Assembly: GCF_030052815.1 (NCBI RefSeq)
Contig: NC_079502.1
Span: 37,564,050 to 37,628,049, forward strand
Direction: 5' to 3'
Source of the DNA: Hevea brasiliensis
Taxonomy: Eukaryota; Streptophyta; Magnoliopsida; Malpighiales; Euphorbiaceae
Length of the DNA: 64,000 bases
Position numbers and translations under genes: made by a program. Of the stretch, positions 44,801-57,032 are shown in pieces (within the stretch, counting starts at the first letter, position 1; the number at the start of each line of letters is the position of its first letter). The notes beneath the pieces are model-generated. The model did no database searches and had not been told where the DNA came from. It worked only from the letters and a program-made list of their open reading frames with translations.

Positions 44801-45627
44801 TGCTGCCTACCTACTGCCCAAGTTGAATAGAACAACTTTAGTGAAGGACTCTTGAAGAAACTAGGGCTTGATCATGGAGGATTGGAGCTTCATGCATGAA
44901 TGGCCATGGAGTTTCATTGGGATGCATTCGGCTGGTTCAGTTGCTGGAGGTTAAAGATGATGTTCATCTGTCCAAAGTGTCTTTTATAGGTGGTCCAAGC
45001 TTCCTTAGTGGAGCACTTAACTTATTTTAATGTTTAATTATTCAAACTTTCTCAATTTTCATTTTTGTGCCCCAAACTTCCATCATTTATACTATGTACC
45101 ACAATTTTAATTTTCATGACAATTTACAAATATAATATCATGTATTTTTAATGGACATTTAGGTCAAAAGACAACTCGGGGTGTCAAATGACCATAATGC
45201 CCCTGTTCGAGTTGCATTCCTGATTTTTCAGTAACACCGGGTTTTGTCCGTTTTTTGATTTCTCCCTTTTCTTTGTACTAATTAATTAATTTTTCTTTGA
45301 TATTTCTAACGATATTTATACTTCAATAGGTGTCTCTTTAATTCTTAAAAAATATTTTTCAGGGTTCCCCGCGGTCCAAGGCTAGTCAACGATCCACGCC
45401 ATGACTTCCCGATGCGGTCACCCATCACTAGGGTTCTCGGCTCGCTTAACTGGGTTACATTTATTTGCTATTATTTTTTCTTTGTTTTTCTTGTATTTTC
45501 TTTTCTTGTATTTCATTATTTTATGTCTCCTCACTCATATCGAAGTGTAGTTCTAGGCATCCTAACTGTCCGGACAACGCTGGTCACAGGAACAGTAGAA
45601 CGCACTACCGAACTTAGGGGCGTTACA
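41836..45627 (-). repeat. A0 5' LTR (3792 bp)
   Basis: It runs from TGTCACAACCTACCCC to GGGGCGTTACA. It is clearly more diverged than the two A1 LTRs. The region 42690-43110 resembles family C (compare 51580-51960) rather than A1, which suggests a recombinant or older LTR type. The tandem hairpin is at 42440-42478, with one stem pair of hairpin 2 lost by a CG to TG change. The matching 3' LTR would lie left of the window, so its target duplication cannot be tested. Confidence 0.9.
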
Positions 45628-46808
45628 AATTGTATAAAATATTTGAATTACTTGATTTAAATTGTTTTTAATTCACACTTGGCATGATAATATCAATATG
45701 TTCCTCCTTTACTTGTGGGGTGAGTTTAATATTTAATCACTTTCCCCCCTCTCTGGCTTTCCAGTCTGAGGGGCGAGTTTGGATGAGTACTCATTAGCTA
45801 GCTAGCCACCTCCCTCATTAATTTCGATTAGTGGGGTGTGTATACCTTGTCGTGATGTACACACGACATGTTCGAAAATTTTGTGTCATGACCTAAGTTA
45901 TGTTATTGTTTGGCAATACTATGTTTATTAAATTGTTTGATTAAGTTGTGCTATATTAAGCTTTGAAAATTATGATTTGTTATAAATGTGATTTGAGGAA
46001 AAAAAATTGTGAAATGCGATTATGAAATTTTTGAATGATGATTTGTTCATAAATATTTTATATTATGCATTTTATGCTTTATTGTGCACCACTGAGTATT
46101 TATATACTCAGCGATAGCTTTAACTTGCTGTCGCAGATAGAGAAAAGGACATAGTAGCAGAGCGAGCTGCTACAGTTAGAGAGGGGCAAAATTGAAGAAT
46201 TTTTGTACGAGTATTTGTTTATACCCTGGTAGTTTAGTTTGATGTAAATATGATAGTATGCACATGTATCTCTGTAATTTGAGCAGTTGTACAGATAAAA
46301 TTATAATAATATTATTTTTGAGATTTTGCATCTTTAAATTAACTTATGATTGTAAATTAATGATTTAAAACGTAATGTCCATAAGTTATGAAATGTTTGG
46401 AGATATTCATTCTTGATTTGAAATTTGGATTTTGAATTGAAGTGTTGCTATTGCTGTTGATTTGAAGTTTGGTGGTTACAAATAGAGTTGTGATTGAGAA
46501 ATATATTGGCAGTGTTTCTATTTTTAGGTTTTGAAGAACTATTTTCTAAAAATACAAACGGCACTCTGCCGAAATTTTTGTAAAAATTGCGAAGATTTTA
46601 AATATCTAAGAATTTAATTTATATTTGGACTTTAAATAAAGGTTTTTAAAATTGAAAAAAAAAAATTTACCCATCAATTTCAAAATGAACGAAAATTGTT
46701 TTAAAATCCCTTGTATTATATTTAATAGGTTACCGATAGGTGAAGTACGGTAATTCATTAGGTGTACTACGGGAACATATTACATCTTACGAGGAATAGG
46801 GTGTGACA
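45628..46808 (+). repeat. Family C LTR, 3' portion (truncated by A0)
   Basis: The plus-strand sequence ends ATAGGGTGTGACA and is similar in inverted orientation to the start of the solo LTR at 50798. Landmarks: hairpin CTGAGTATTTATATACTCAG at 46092-46111, second hairpin GCGATAGC...GCTGTCGC at 46111-46134, and GAAGAACTATTTT with CGGCACTCTGCCG near 46531-46570. Its 5' part should be beyond the left edge, on the far side of A0. No coding sequence. Confidence 0.82.
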
Positions 46809-48263
46809 TATCTTGTATATAGGTGGTTTGAGTTTGATACTGCTTTCATACTTGTACTGTGTATGGGTATATGAGCATATGTTGGCTCCTACTAGTTATA
46901 TATGGAGATAGGTGTTAATCAAGATGAAATCTGATACCCTAAGTAAATAGGGATGAAAATATGAAATCCTATGTTCATGTAATTGTTCTTGATGTTTCAA
47001 GTTCCTGGCCAGGACAAACAGATTTAGTCAGAAAAGAGTTTCTAATAAGAAAACTCTAATTAATCAAGAACTGGAATTAAAAGAGAACATAATGTTCATA
47101 GCAAATGGGGTTTGACATTAACCATGACTCCAGCTCGAATTGGGATTTTGTAACAGAGTGATTCTAGTGAATGGTAACATATGATTCAAGGTTCATTTAA
47201 GGTATTCCTTATTACTGATTAGGTGGCCATGGCACGCTATGCTAGGTGTCAACCATGGTCTATGAGATGCCTAAAATGATTTAGAGAAATCATTCATGGT
47301 AAGAAAGAGTTCTGATGATATTAAGAGTTGATATCATATCTCATTGCCAATTAGTGATGAGCCTTGTGAGTCACACACATACACAAGTTAATCACCAAGT
47401 TAAATGTGATTTAATTGATTAATTAAATAGGTTTGGTTTGCAATAAGATTGCGAATTCCCTAGCATGGCTTGAAATCAAATCTAGGCTATTGGATGTATA
47501 GTATAAGTTAAAATTATATTAAAGTGTTTAAATAGGAATTTAATTGTGAAAAATTAATTAATGAAGATTAATTAATTAATTTATATTTGATATAAATTGA
47601 TTAGATGAGGAGAAAAAATGATTTTGTGTTAAGAACTCAAAATTAAAACATAAGGGTAATTTGGTCATTTCACATGGTGACATGTGGCACCATGAGATGG
47701 TGACACATGTCTATGGTGCCACATGGCATCATATAAGTTTGCCATTTATCTTCTTATCTTGCAAGGTGATCAAAGTCAAGATTAAGTCTAGCTTTGACAC
47801 TTGGCTTAATGTGATTAAGTCAATTAAAAATAATATACAATGTGGTGATGACATGTAGCAAAGTGTTTAAGTAATTACTTGACCTAATTATAAAAGGGAA
47901 AAGAAAAGAAGAAACATAGAACTCTCTCTTGCCTCTTAAGTGTGGCGGCACATTGCTCTCTTCCTCTCCTCTCAATTTCTCAACAATTCAAAGAGAAATC
48001 ATCCATTCCCTTTAAATTAAAATTGTTAGGAATTGTTACTAGTGTCCTATACACACATATAAGCTCTCTAAAAGCAAAACCCCAAATTATAATTGGTTGG
48101 CAAGGCTTGAGAAGCAAAATTGGGGCCTGCCCATTGGTGATCTTGGTATTGACAATCTAGAGGGACAACACTTGGAGTCCTAGGTGCTTCCTAAAGGTGC
48201 CAATTGCATCCATAGTGCATCAAAGAGGTTCGTGCTCAAACTCCTCTTTCAAACTAGGGTTTA
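46809..48263 (+). repeat. Decayed Ty1/copia LTR fragment (E)
   Basis: The plus strand is recognisably similar to the reverse complement of Cop1's 3' LTR (about 54700-56128): shared blocks include 'GGTGGTTTGAGTTTGATACT', 'GGCTCCTACTAGTTATATA', 'AGTTCCTGGCCAGGACA' and 'TCTAGAGGGACAACA'. It is cut on the left by the family C LTR and on the right by the B-like LTR at 48264, so it is the oldest visible sequence here. A TATA box, TATAAAA, is at 47889-47895. The open frames 47661-47858 and 47942-48160 have no domain. Confidence 0.8.
47889..47895 (+). promoter_or_regulatory. TATA box of the copia LTR fragment
   Basis: TATAAAA followed by GGG and a purine-rich then CT-rich leader, the usual plant LTR promoter layout. 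The equivalent in Cop1's 3' LTR is TATATAAG at about 55057-55064 (minus). Start site not determined. Confidence 0.6.
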
Positions 48264-50797
48264 TGTGACACCCCTTACCCATCTACAGTATAGCCAAGAA
48301 ACATATGCCATACAGTGTACTAGAACACCATATTTTATCTCAATTATTTTTATCCTTTCTTAATTTATTTTTTCATGGTTATAAAGTGTAATTTGTGAAA
48401 TTTAACTCATTTAAGTCACTTATAGAAATTATAAATTCATTTGAGATTCCATAAATTTTATAGAAAATCTGGCAGAGTACCGACTAAAAACGAATAAAAC
48501 AGTTCTTTGGAATCTGTAAAACACACTTCTAATACATTTTCCATCATTCTCAAACTCCATTATATCAATATAATCTCAAATTTATCAATCATTTCTAAAA
48601 AATTCTTCTATTTATCATTCATTCATTTCGCATGATAATCATGTACAAATCATAAATAAAAACTAAATTTTCATTTATAAACACAAATTACAAATATTTG
48701 TATTAACACCAAAATATATTACTTGAGTTTCAACTATACATGATAAAACAAAAGTTTAATTACAAAATACAAACAGTACAAAATACCAAAATGGGACCTA
48801 GTGTCCTACCAATGCACTGTAATCTGTGAGGTAACACGGACACTATATAGATCTGTATACAAGTCTCACCCAGTTTGTGGTCTGCTATGCTCTCTGGCCA
48901 AATCTTCAGTACCTACGCATTGCAAAAGCGACGCACTATGCATAAAGCTTAGTGGTGCCACTAATAAAAGAAATATATAATATGCAAATAAAAGTAAAAA
49001 AATTTCCTAGCTATTGTACTTATAAGAAATAAGTAATTACTAACTTATTGTTTAGCAAAAGGTTAATTATATCTTATGATATTAACTCTTTCTAGTATTT
49101 TCTTAATCGTTTTCTTGATGATTTTGAGCCTCTTTTCATTATAATCATTCTTGTTCTTTATCTTAATATTTAATTTCCTTACTTTCTTTAATAATCAATA
49201 CAATTACATTTATACTTTTCCATGAGCAAGCAACCTATACAAATTGACCGGACTGGATAAACGGGTAAACTAGCACTGGGTACCAGGTACCTCAGGTCGT
49301 TACACCATCGGTCACAATGTGTCTCCCAGTGTGCAGACAGAATGGCTAATAAGCCATAAAAGCAATAAGGCATAAAGCCAAGTATAACATCATAATCAGT
49401 ATAACCACAGGCTATCATATCACAGAATGGCATGTAGCCATATGTAGTACTACTATCAGAACCCTATTGGCATGCCAACCTATCCAAACCAAATGCATTA
49501 GGCCTACTAGGGCATATTACAAAGTTATTTCTTGAATATTTGTACTTAACATGTAAGGTTACTATTCATTTAGTCATTTAAGTCAAAATATTGACTTGCT
49601 CATATATAATAGCTACATGAGTTTTAATCACATATATTTACCACATTTTGATTCCCAAAAGTGTTGGCATTAGTTCCAATCCATACTTCTAACCAATGAA
49701 AAATAAATCAAAAATTTCTGTTTTGGGTGCTAGAGTTCACTATTCCATTAGGCCATTCTACAGTGAGAATTTGGCCAAGTGTTCTTGATTAAAGTTGTTC
49801 TTTATTGTGTCTAGTTGCAATTCACCCCATTTGGAGTTTTCTTGGTCAAGTTATGGCTATTTCACCATAACTGATCAGATTGCCTTCACCTAAACTTTCC
49901 ATGGTCGTTCTGCCTAGGCAGAATTGGTGCTACCAAGATTTGGTCAACTTTTAGGGCATCACAAGTTTGTTTTTTGGGCAGAGTTCCTTCATCAAAGTTG
50001 TGCCATTATGTGTCTAATTTCATTTTCAATTGGCCTTGTACCAATTGAACCAACACAACCCAAGTTATTGCTACCCAAACATGCTAAACTCACATTCAGA
50101 CCTGCAGGGTACTCAAGGCAGCACACCTAACCTCAAATCCAAAGCTACAATTCACTTCAATTCCTCATTATACTTAGCCAATTGGTCACTAATTGACCAT
50201 TTGAACTCCACTTAACATTACAATATAATAACCCTCAATTCATCACAAACCCTAATTAATCAAAGTCTCAATCTCATGCAACTCCTAAAATCCCTAACTC
50301 CAATCCATATATATACATCAATTGACATCAATACACAAGTTTAATTATAAGTAAATCATTAAAACCCTCACCCTTTCTTGGCTTTCGAAATTTGAAGTGG
50401 TCCTATCATGTATATTTTCTTCTTTTTCCATAATTACTAGTTGATTTTTTATATCCTAACATGAAATCAAGAAGAGAAAGAGAGAGAGATGGCACTAACC
50501 TTGACTTAGTCACTTTCCAAGACTTCAAAACTTCACTTTCTTCCTTTCTTTTTGTTGTCCAAAGCATGCTCTAGGTGTGAGGATGAGTTTTTGTGAAGCA
50601 AGCTTAGGATTTTATGGTGATTTTTCAAGAGATTTTCTAGTGAGAAGATTGAATGAAAATGGTGAAAAGTGAGAGAATGGAGTTTGGCTGGAGAAGAAGA
50701 TAGGTAGCAGATTTGTTTCTTTTCATTTTAACTCATTTTTCTCTTTTTAATTGATTTTTAAAGTGTGTGTTGCAAGGTGATTGGGTGGAAGTGGTTT
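48264..50797 (-). repeat. Family B-like LTR B3, first part
   Basis: It starts TGTGACACCCCTTACCC and follows the layout of the B1 LTRs: hairpin region at about 48916-48952, then 'CGGACTGGATAAACGGGTAAACT', then 'CATGCCAACCTATCCAAACC'. It is well diverged from B1 and B2. It is broken at GGTTT by a family C solo LTR and resumes at 54242. Open frames at 49188-49433 and 49924-50215 have no known domain. Confidence 0.85.
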
Positions 50798-53700
50798 TGT
50801 CACACCTTACCCCTTTGTAAGGCATAACATGATCTCGTAGAATACTTGATGAACTACCGAACTTCACCTACCGATAATTCATTAAGTACACTACAAGGGA
50901 TTTTGAAACCATTTTCTTACATTTTGGAAGTGGTGAGCATTTTGGTAAGAATTAAAAATCATTTATTCAAGATTTAAATACTAATAAAAATTTTGTCCAT
51001 TTAAATTTTGCCGCAAATTTTATAAAAATTTTGACAGAGTTCCGTTTGAAATTGGAGAAAACAGTTCTTCAAATGCCTAAAAAAAACACTTCCAAAAGTT
51101 TTTCACAACTCCCAACCTTCAATAAGTCTCAATCAACTCAATTCAACGCACTTCAAATAATTTCACAATACAAATCAAGATTTATCATCTCAAAATATTT
51201 AATACTTCATTCACAAGGCATAAAACATGAAATTCACATGTGCAAATATTAATTTACAGAAGGAAATCCAAAAAAAAAAATTATTACAATTTATTTTCAA
51301 CTGCTCAACTTACATTGATACATACAACATTTCTATATTTACATCAAAATTATCTACAAGGGTATAAAATAATACCCGTACAAAATGATCGACGTGGTCC
51401 ACAATTCGATAGCAGCTCACTCTGCTGCTTTCTCCTTGCTCTTATCTGCGATAGCAAAATAAGCTATCGCTGAGTATAAAAATACTCAGTGGTGCACAAT
51501 AAAAATTTAAAATGCAATACATAAATCATTCATTGGTGAAACACAATTTAAATATTTCTCAAATTAACAATGCTCATAATAACACAATTTAGTCAAACAA
51601 TTTCATAAACACAGTGTTGCCAAAGTCATACACAACTTAAGCCATAATACAAAATTTCCGATCAATGCCGTGTTGTACACCACGATAAAACAATCTCAAC
51701 CCCATTAATCGTAATCAATGAGGGAGGTGGCTAGTTAGCTAATGAGTACTCATACGATCTCAACCTCAACTGGTAAACCAGAGAGGGAGGAAAATAAACA
51801 ATCTCAACCCCATAAATGGAGGAGGAATAATGTGATACTGTCATGCTAAGTGTGAACATAAAATCAATTCAAAACAATTTATTCAAACAATTTATGAGAA
51901 ATCTGATCAATTTCCAAAGTCGCATTTACGATTATAAAATGGCAACACAGTACATAATTAATCAAAGAAGTGAAATTTTTTAGATTAAAATATTTAAACA
52001 ATTATTATTGTGCACAAACCTAACGTGAGTCGCCTTTAGGCCTTGACTCAGTCACTTCGAGTATCCAAGTCTTTTTCAGCTGAAACACACAATTTCACAG
52101 TGTTTCAGTACCATAACTTAGCATAAATCCAAAAATAAATTTCACTTCATTTTTACCTAGCTTTAATGTACTAATTTCGACGTTCTCGAAGTTTTTGTGT
52201 TTTGGGTTACTATTCACTACACTATTCAAGTCAAATTGTTGACTTTTTAAGGCTTAATAGGCATGGGAACTCCAAATTCACTCACATACCACATTTTGGT
52301 CATTAAATTTGTTGGTTTTGGTCATTTTCTCAAAGCTTAAGTCCTTTTGGCCAAATTGTCAAATTTTCAGTTTTGGTGCTCCAAGTTGCACTGTTCCATT
52401 GGTCAATCTACTGTTGGAATTTGGCAAACCTTTCTTCATAGAAAATGTTCCTTATTGTCTTAAGTTTATTCTCATTTTTGGATCACCTCAATTGGAGTTT
52501 TGTAGCTCAAGTTATGGCCATTTGAACTAGGGCTGCCGGATTGGAAACAACCCAGATTTTCTGGGTAAATTTGGTGCTGGCAGATTTGAGTCACCAACTT
52601 GGGGTGGCCAAATGGCTTGGTTGATGGCAGAATTTGGACTTGTGTTCTTCATGAAAGTTTTAGGTCTATATCTCATCTAATCTCTGGTAAAATTTCAGGT
52701 CATTTTGACCTGCCTAGCTCGAGTTATGACCAAATGAATAAATACTGTTCATTTGGTCAGTTTGTACAGTGGCAGCCTGCTCTTATTCAACTTTGGTCAA
52801 TTGGTTCACTAAGTTTTGGTCACTTTTTGGGCATGGTTCCTAGATGAAAATTGTGTCATTTTATGTCTATTTTCATCCCCAATTGGTATCATATCAATTG
52901 GACTTGTAAAATTTCAGTTTTGGTCCTTCAAAGTTGACTTGGTCATGCTGCCAGCAGCATGACCATTCACCCTCCGAATTTGGCTTCACTTCCAACAATT
53001 CAAACACAACTCATTTGGTCACAATTGACCATTTTTCACTTCACAATAGGTCAAACATGCCATTTACTCATTTCTTGCATTTTTGGTTCACAAACCCCAA
53101 GTCCCAAAACCCTAACTCACTTAATTGTTATAATTAATTACATTTATGCATTTCCATCTTACTACCATACTCATGTAAGTTTACTAACACCTTTAATTCA
53201 TTTTAAACACATCAAACCATACAAAATCATACTCCCCTTCAACAGGCCAAAATTTCAGTTTGGTCCTCCCCCCCCATATTTGTTTTCATTTCATTAGTTC
53301 CAAGCTCATTTCAACAACCAATTAGGCATTTAAAATGGAAAAATGACAAGTTAACATACTAGCCTAAACTTAAACACCAAATCTTCAATTGTTCTCCTTC
53401 TTTCTTCTTTCTTTCTTGTTCTTAAGTTGAGATTGCAAGCTCTAATAAGGTTTTTAGGAGAGTTATGAAGATTAAGTGGAGAAAATTAAGCATAAGTGTA
53501 AGCTTAAATGGAGGAAATTCATGGAGGTTTATGGAGGAAATGGGGCGGCACAAAGGAAGAAGAAAATGAGGTTTTTAATTTTTTTTTTCTTTTCTTTTCT
53601 TTTATCTTTATCTTATGGAAGACCACAAAAAAAATCAAATTAATTAATTTATTAATTAACACTTATGGCATCATGCATGATGTCATCACCTTTTTACTTT

Positions 53701-54236
53701 TTGATTTTCCTTTTTTTTATTTTTTTTATTAGTTCTTTAATTTAATTCTCGATTCGGAAATTTTCTTTTCTCCGATTTTATTTGACAGTTAGGTCAGGAG
53801 TCAGCTCTCGGGGTCAATTGACCAAAATTGCCCCTCGCCAATTCATCCCGGTTTGTAAATAATTCCATATTTCTTCCGGCTCCCTGACCTAATTATTTGA
53901 CTGGCTTAACAGTTCTTTTTCGTGATTTTCTCTTTTCCACTGTGTTCATAATGGTCCTAAGGACCGCAGCGTCACATTTTACGGTTCGAAATTTGAGTTT
54001 AAAATGACTTTGCAGTCGTTCCCGAGGAGGTCACCCATCGCTGTGACTCTCGGCTCGTTTAACCTCTTATGTTCTATTTTTCTTATTTATACTTAACTAA
54101 TTGAACATTACTAATTATTTGTGTTTATGGCTTTTCTAATTGACTTAAGTGTGGTTCTAATCCGCTTAATTGTCCGGACCGACACCGGTCACCGGAACAG
54201 TGAAATATACCAGGCTATACAAATAGGGGTGTTGCA
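50798..54236 (-). mobile_element. Family C solo LTR (3439 bp)
   Basis: It runs from TGTCACACCTTACCCC to GGGGTGTTGCA with target duplication GGTTT at 50793-50797 and 54237-54241. There is no internal region. The sense tandem hairpin is the best preserved in the window: CTGAGTATAAAAATACTCAG at 51470-51489 and GCGATAGC...GCTATCGC at 51448-51470. Long T and A runs (53578-53590, 53709-53729) and small open frames (52309-52847, 52934-53297, 53508-53732) carry no recognisable protein. Confidence 0.93.
51448..51489 (-). other. Tandem hairpin element, best-preserved copy (family C)
   Basis: In sense: TGCACCA then CTGAGTAT-TTTT-ATACTCAG, directly followed by GCGATAGC-loop-GCTATCGC. Both stems are perfect 8 bp. 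Homologues at matching LTR positions are listed in the findings. Confidence 0.75.
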
Positions 54237-54241
54237 GGTTT

Positions 54242-54493
54242 AATGACATCATGTGATGTAAAAATTCAAATTTTCATCCATTTTCTTTTCTTTCCTTTTA
54301 TACTCATTTTCAATTCAATTTTTAGCAATATTAATTCATATTTTAGATCATAATAATTATTTACTTAACTAGACAAGTCGGCCAAAAATCATCTTTGAAG
54401 ACGAAATGACCAAAATGCCCTCTATTTGGCTTATCGTGCCAAAATTGTCTGTACCGATCTAAAAATTTTTGTAAACATTTTCTTGGCATTCTA
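54242..54493 (-). repeat. Family B-like LTR B3, second part
   Basis: It matches B1's LTR at about 11460-11725 ('GACAAGTCGGCCAAAAATCA', 'CGAAATGACCAAAATGCCCT') and is cut at 'TTGGCATTCTA' by Cop1. The last 300 bp or so of this LTR should lie beyond the right edge of the window. Confidence 0.85.
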
Positions 54494-56595
54494 TGAAAGA
54501 ACAGAAGCGTGAAAAACATAACTTTATACCATTGAATTCAAAATTTTCACCTAGGGTCACATGCATCATGCAAGATTTATTTTTATCTATTTGATTTCAA
54601 TCATAAACAACATATTAAAACTCTTTTAATATGGTTTTTGGATCTGTATTTGCCATTTAAGAGTTTAAAATTAATCAGATTAATTTTAGAACTCTAGATT
54701 AAATTAAGAACGATTACACTAACCTCTTGATGCACTGCAGCGTGTCTGCACCTTTGAGATTTGTCTTCAGAACACGAAATGTTGTCCCTCTAGCTTGTCC
54801 AGACCAAGAACATCTATGACAGCCCTTGAACAGCTTCTAAAGCTTTTTATATTAATTAGAAATTCAAGTTCTGCCTTTTAAGAGATTAGGGATGTAAACA
54901 GGACACTAGAAACAATTTCTAGTGTTCTTAATTCAAGAGATTGATGGCTAATCTCTTTGAATTGATGAGAGATGAAGAAGAATAGATGGAGAGCCTCAAA
55001 ATAGCGTCACAAAGGAGAGGAGTGGCTGCTGGTTGTTTTTCTTTTTCATAACAACACTTATATAGCTAGGTTAACACATTAAACCCTTGCCACATGTCAC
55101 CCTTTGATTAACTCTAGGTTTAAGTGATCTAATCACATTGTGCCAAGTGTCAAACCTATATTTAATCTTGATTTTAATCATCTTACATGATTAAAAACAT
55201 TTGGAAGGCTTATGTGTATTCCCATGTGTCACCATCTCTTGGTGCCACGTGTCACACTGTGAAATGACAAAAATGCTCCTGTATCTTAATTTTGAGTTCT
55301 TAACCCAAAATAATTATTTTTCTTCTTCTAATTTATATCAAATATAAATTAATTAATTAATCTCTATTAATTAATTTCTTATTAATTAAATTCATATTTA
55401 AACACTTTAAATATAAATTTAACTTATACTATACATCCAATAATCTATATTTGGTTTCAAGTCATGCTAGGGACTTTGCAATTTAATTGCAAACCAAACT
55501 TATTTAATTAATCAATTAAACTCTTTAATTAATTAATTAAATCGTATTTAAATAGGTGATAACTTGTGTATGTGTGTGACTTACTAGGCTCATCACTAAT
55601 TGGCAATGAGACATGATATCAACTCTTAATATCATCAGAACTCTTTCTTACCATAAATGATTTCTCTAAATCATTTTATGAACCTCATAGACCATGGTTA
55701 ACACCTAGCATAGCATGCCATGGCCACCCAATTAGTAATAAGGTTTACCTTAAATGAACCTATAATCATATGTTACCATGCACTAGAATCTCTCTGTTAC
55801 AAAATCCCAACTCAAGCTGGAGTCATGGTTTATGTCAAACTCCATTTGCTATGAATATTATGTTCTCTTTTAATTCTAGTTCTTGATTAAAAAGATTTTA
55901 TCATCAGAAACTATTTTCTGAATAAATCTATCTGTCCTGGCCAGGAACTTAAAACATCAAGAACAATTAAATGAACATAGGATTTTATCTCTCTTTAGTT
56001 AGAGGAACAGATTCCATCTTGATCAACACTTACCTCCATATATAACTAGTAGGAGCCAACAGATGCCCATATACCCATACATAGTACAAGTATGAAAGCA
56101 ACATCAAACTCAAACTACCTATATATAAGATAACTGTGCTATCTCAGGTCTAAAGATTATATGCACTGATATGATTTATGATAGAACATTGACAAGAGTA
56201 AACTCCATGTGCTTGTCATAAGTGTCACTGGTTCGGCCTACTTATCATTTATAAGTGCCCATCATATTTATCATATGGCATGAGACTCACCATTCCATCT
56301 TATTTATATCTCATATAAATAACTTGGTAACAAACATGAATACAATCTTTCTGGATAAATCATGTCCTTATTATGAAGTATCCTCGATTGTGAACCTATT
56401 TATGATACTTTGTGCTAGAAATATTATCACTCATATTCTTAACAACTTAAGAATAATATTTCTAAAAAAATATCAATGGACATTTTCTATTACACATAAA
56501 TATATTATGTAAACGGAAAAGTGGAAATGCCTTTATTAATAAAAATATGTACAAGATACATACTAAATGATATAGTACAGGGCATACTACTAATA
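54494..56595 (-). repeat. 3' LTR of Cop1 (about 2.1 kb)
   Basis: It starts TGAAAGAACAGAAGCGTG. Its upper end is placed by the polypurine tract at about 56596-56606 and is uncertain by a few bases because no TG/CA pair is obvious. It contains a TATA box on the minus strand (TATATAAG, about 55057-55064), then ACCAGCAGCCAC (55022-55033), near which transcription may begin. The open frame at 56255-56512 has no domain. Confidence 0.85.
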
Positions 56596-56606
56596 ATCTC
56601 CCACTA
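56596..56606 (-). other. Polypurine tract of Cop1
   Basis: The sense strand reads TAGTGGGAGAT, 48 bp past the RNase H stop at 56655-56657. Confidence 0.7.
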
Positions 56607-56654
56607 GCACTAGAGCCATTCATTACAATATCTTAGACCTATCTTCTCAAGATG

Positions 56655-57032
56655 TCAGTCTAACAGAGTTAGTGACATAGGCTTAGTGAATGGATCAACT
56701 GGATTTTCAGCTGATGCTATTTTCTGCATGGCTACATCGCTTCGCCCAACTATTTCTCTGATAATGTGGTAGCGCCTTTCTATGTGTTTGGATTTCTGGT
56801 GAGACCTTAGTTCCTTAGCCTGTATGACTGCTCCATTGTTGTCACAGTGTAGTGGAACTGCTGACTCAATGGAAGGAACTACTGTAAGTTCTGTCACGAA
56901 CTTCTTTATCCAAACAGCTTCCTTTATAGCATCTAATGCAGCAATATACTCAACCTCTGTAGTGGAATCTATAGTCGTGCTCTGTTTGGAACTCTTCCAA
57001 CTGACTGCACCTCCATTACAAATAAACACATA
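56655..57032 (-). pseudogene. Cop1 RNase H
   Basis: After a TGA at 57030-57032 (within 'RKSTS-YVF', where a Gly or Arg codon is expected) the frame continues with 'YVFICNGGAVSWKSSKQSTT', 'EVEYIAALDAIKEAVWIKKF', 'LHCDNNGAVIQAKELRSHQK' and 'KHIERRYHIIRE', ending 'NPVDPFTKPMSLTLLD'. This is the complete C-terminal half of copia RNase H, which degrades the RNA strand after reverse transcription. It is in frame with RT, so one nonsense codon is the only break. Confidence 0.93.

Noticed and set aside
45628..48263. Possible host gene in the gap between elements
   Set aside because: Both halves align to LTRs elsewhere in the window (family C and the copia LTR) and contain no coding region.
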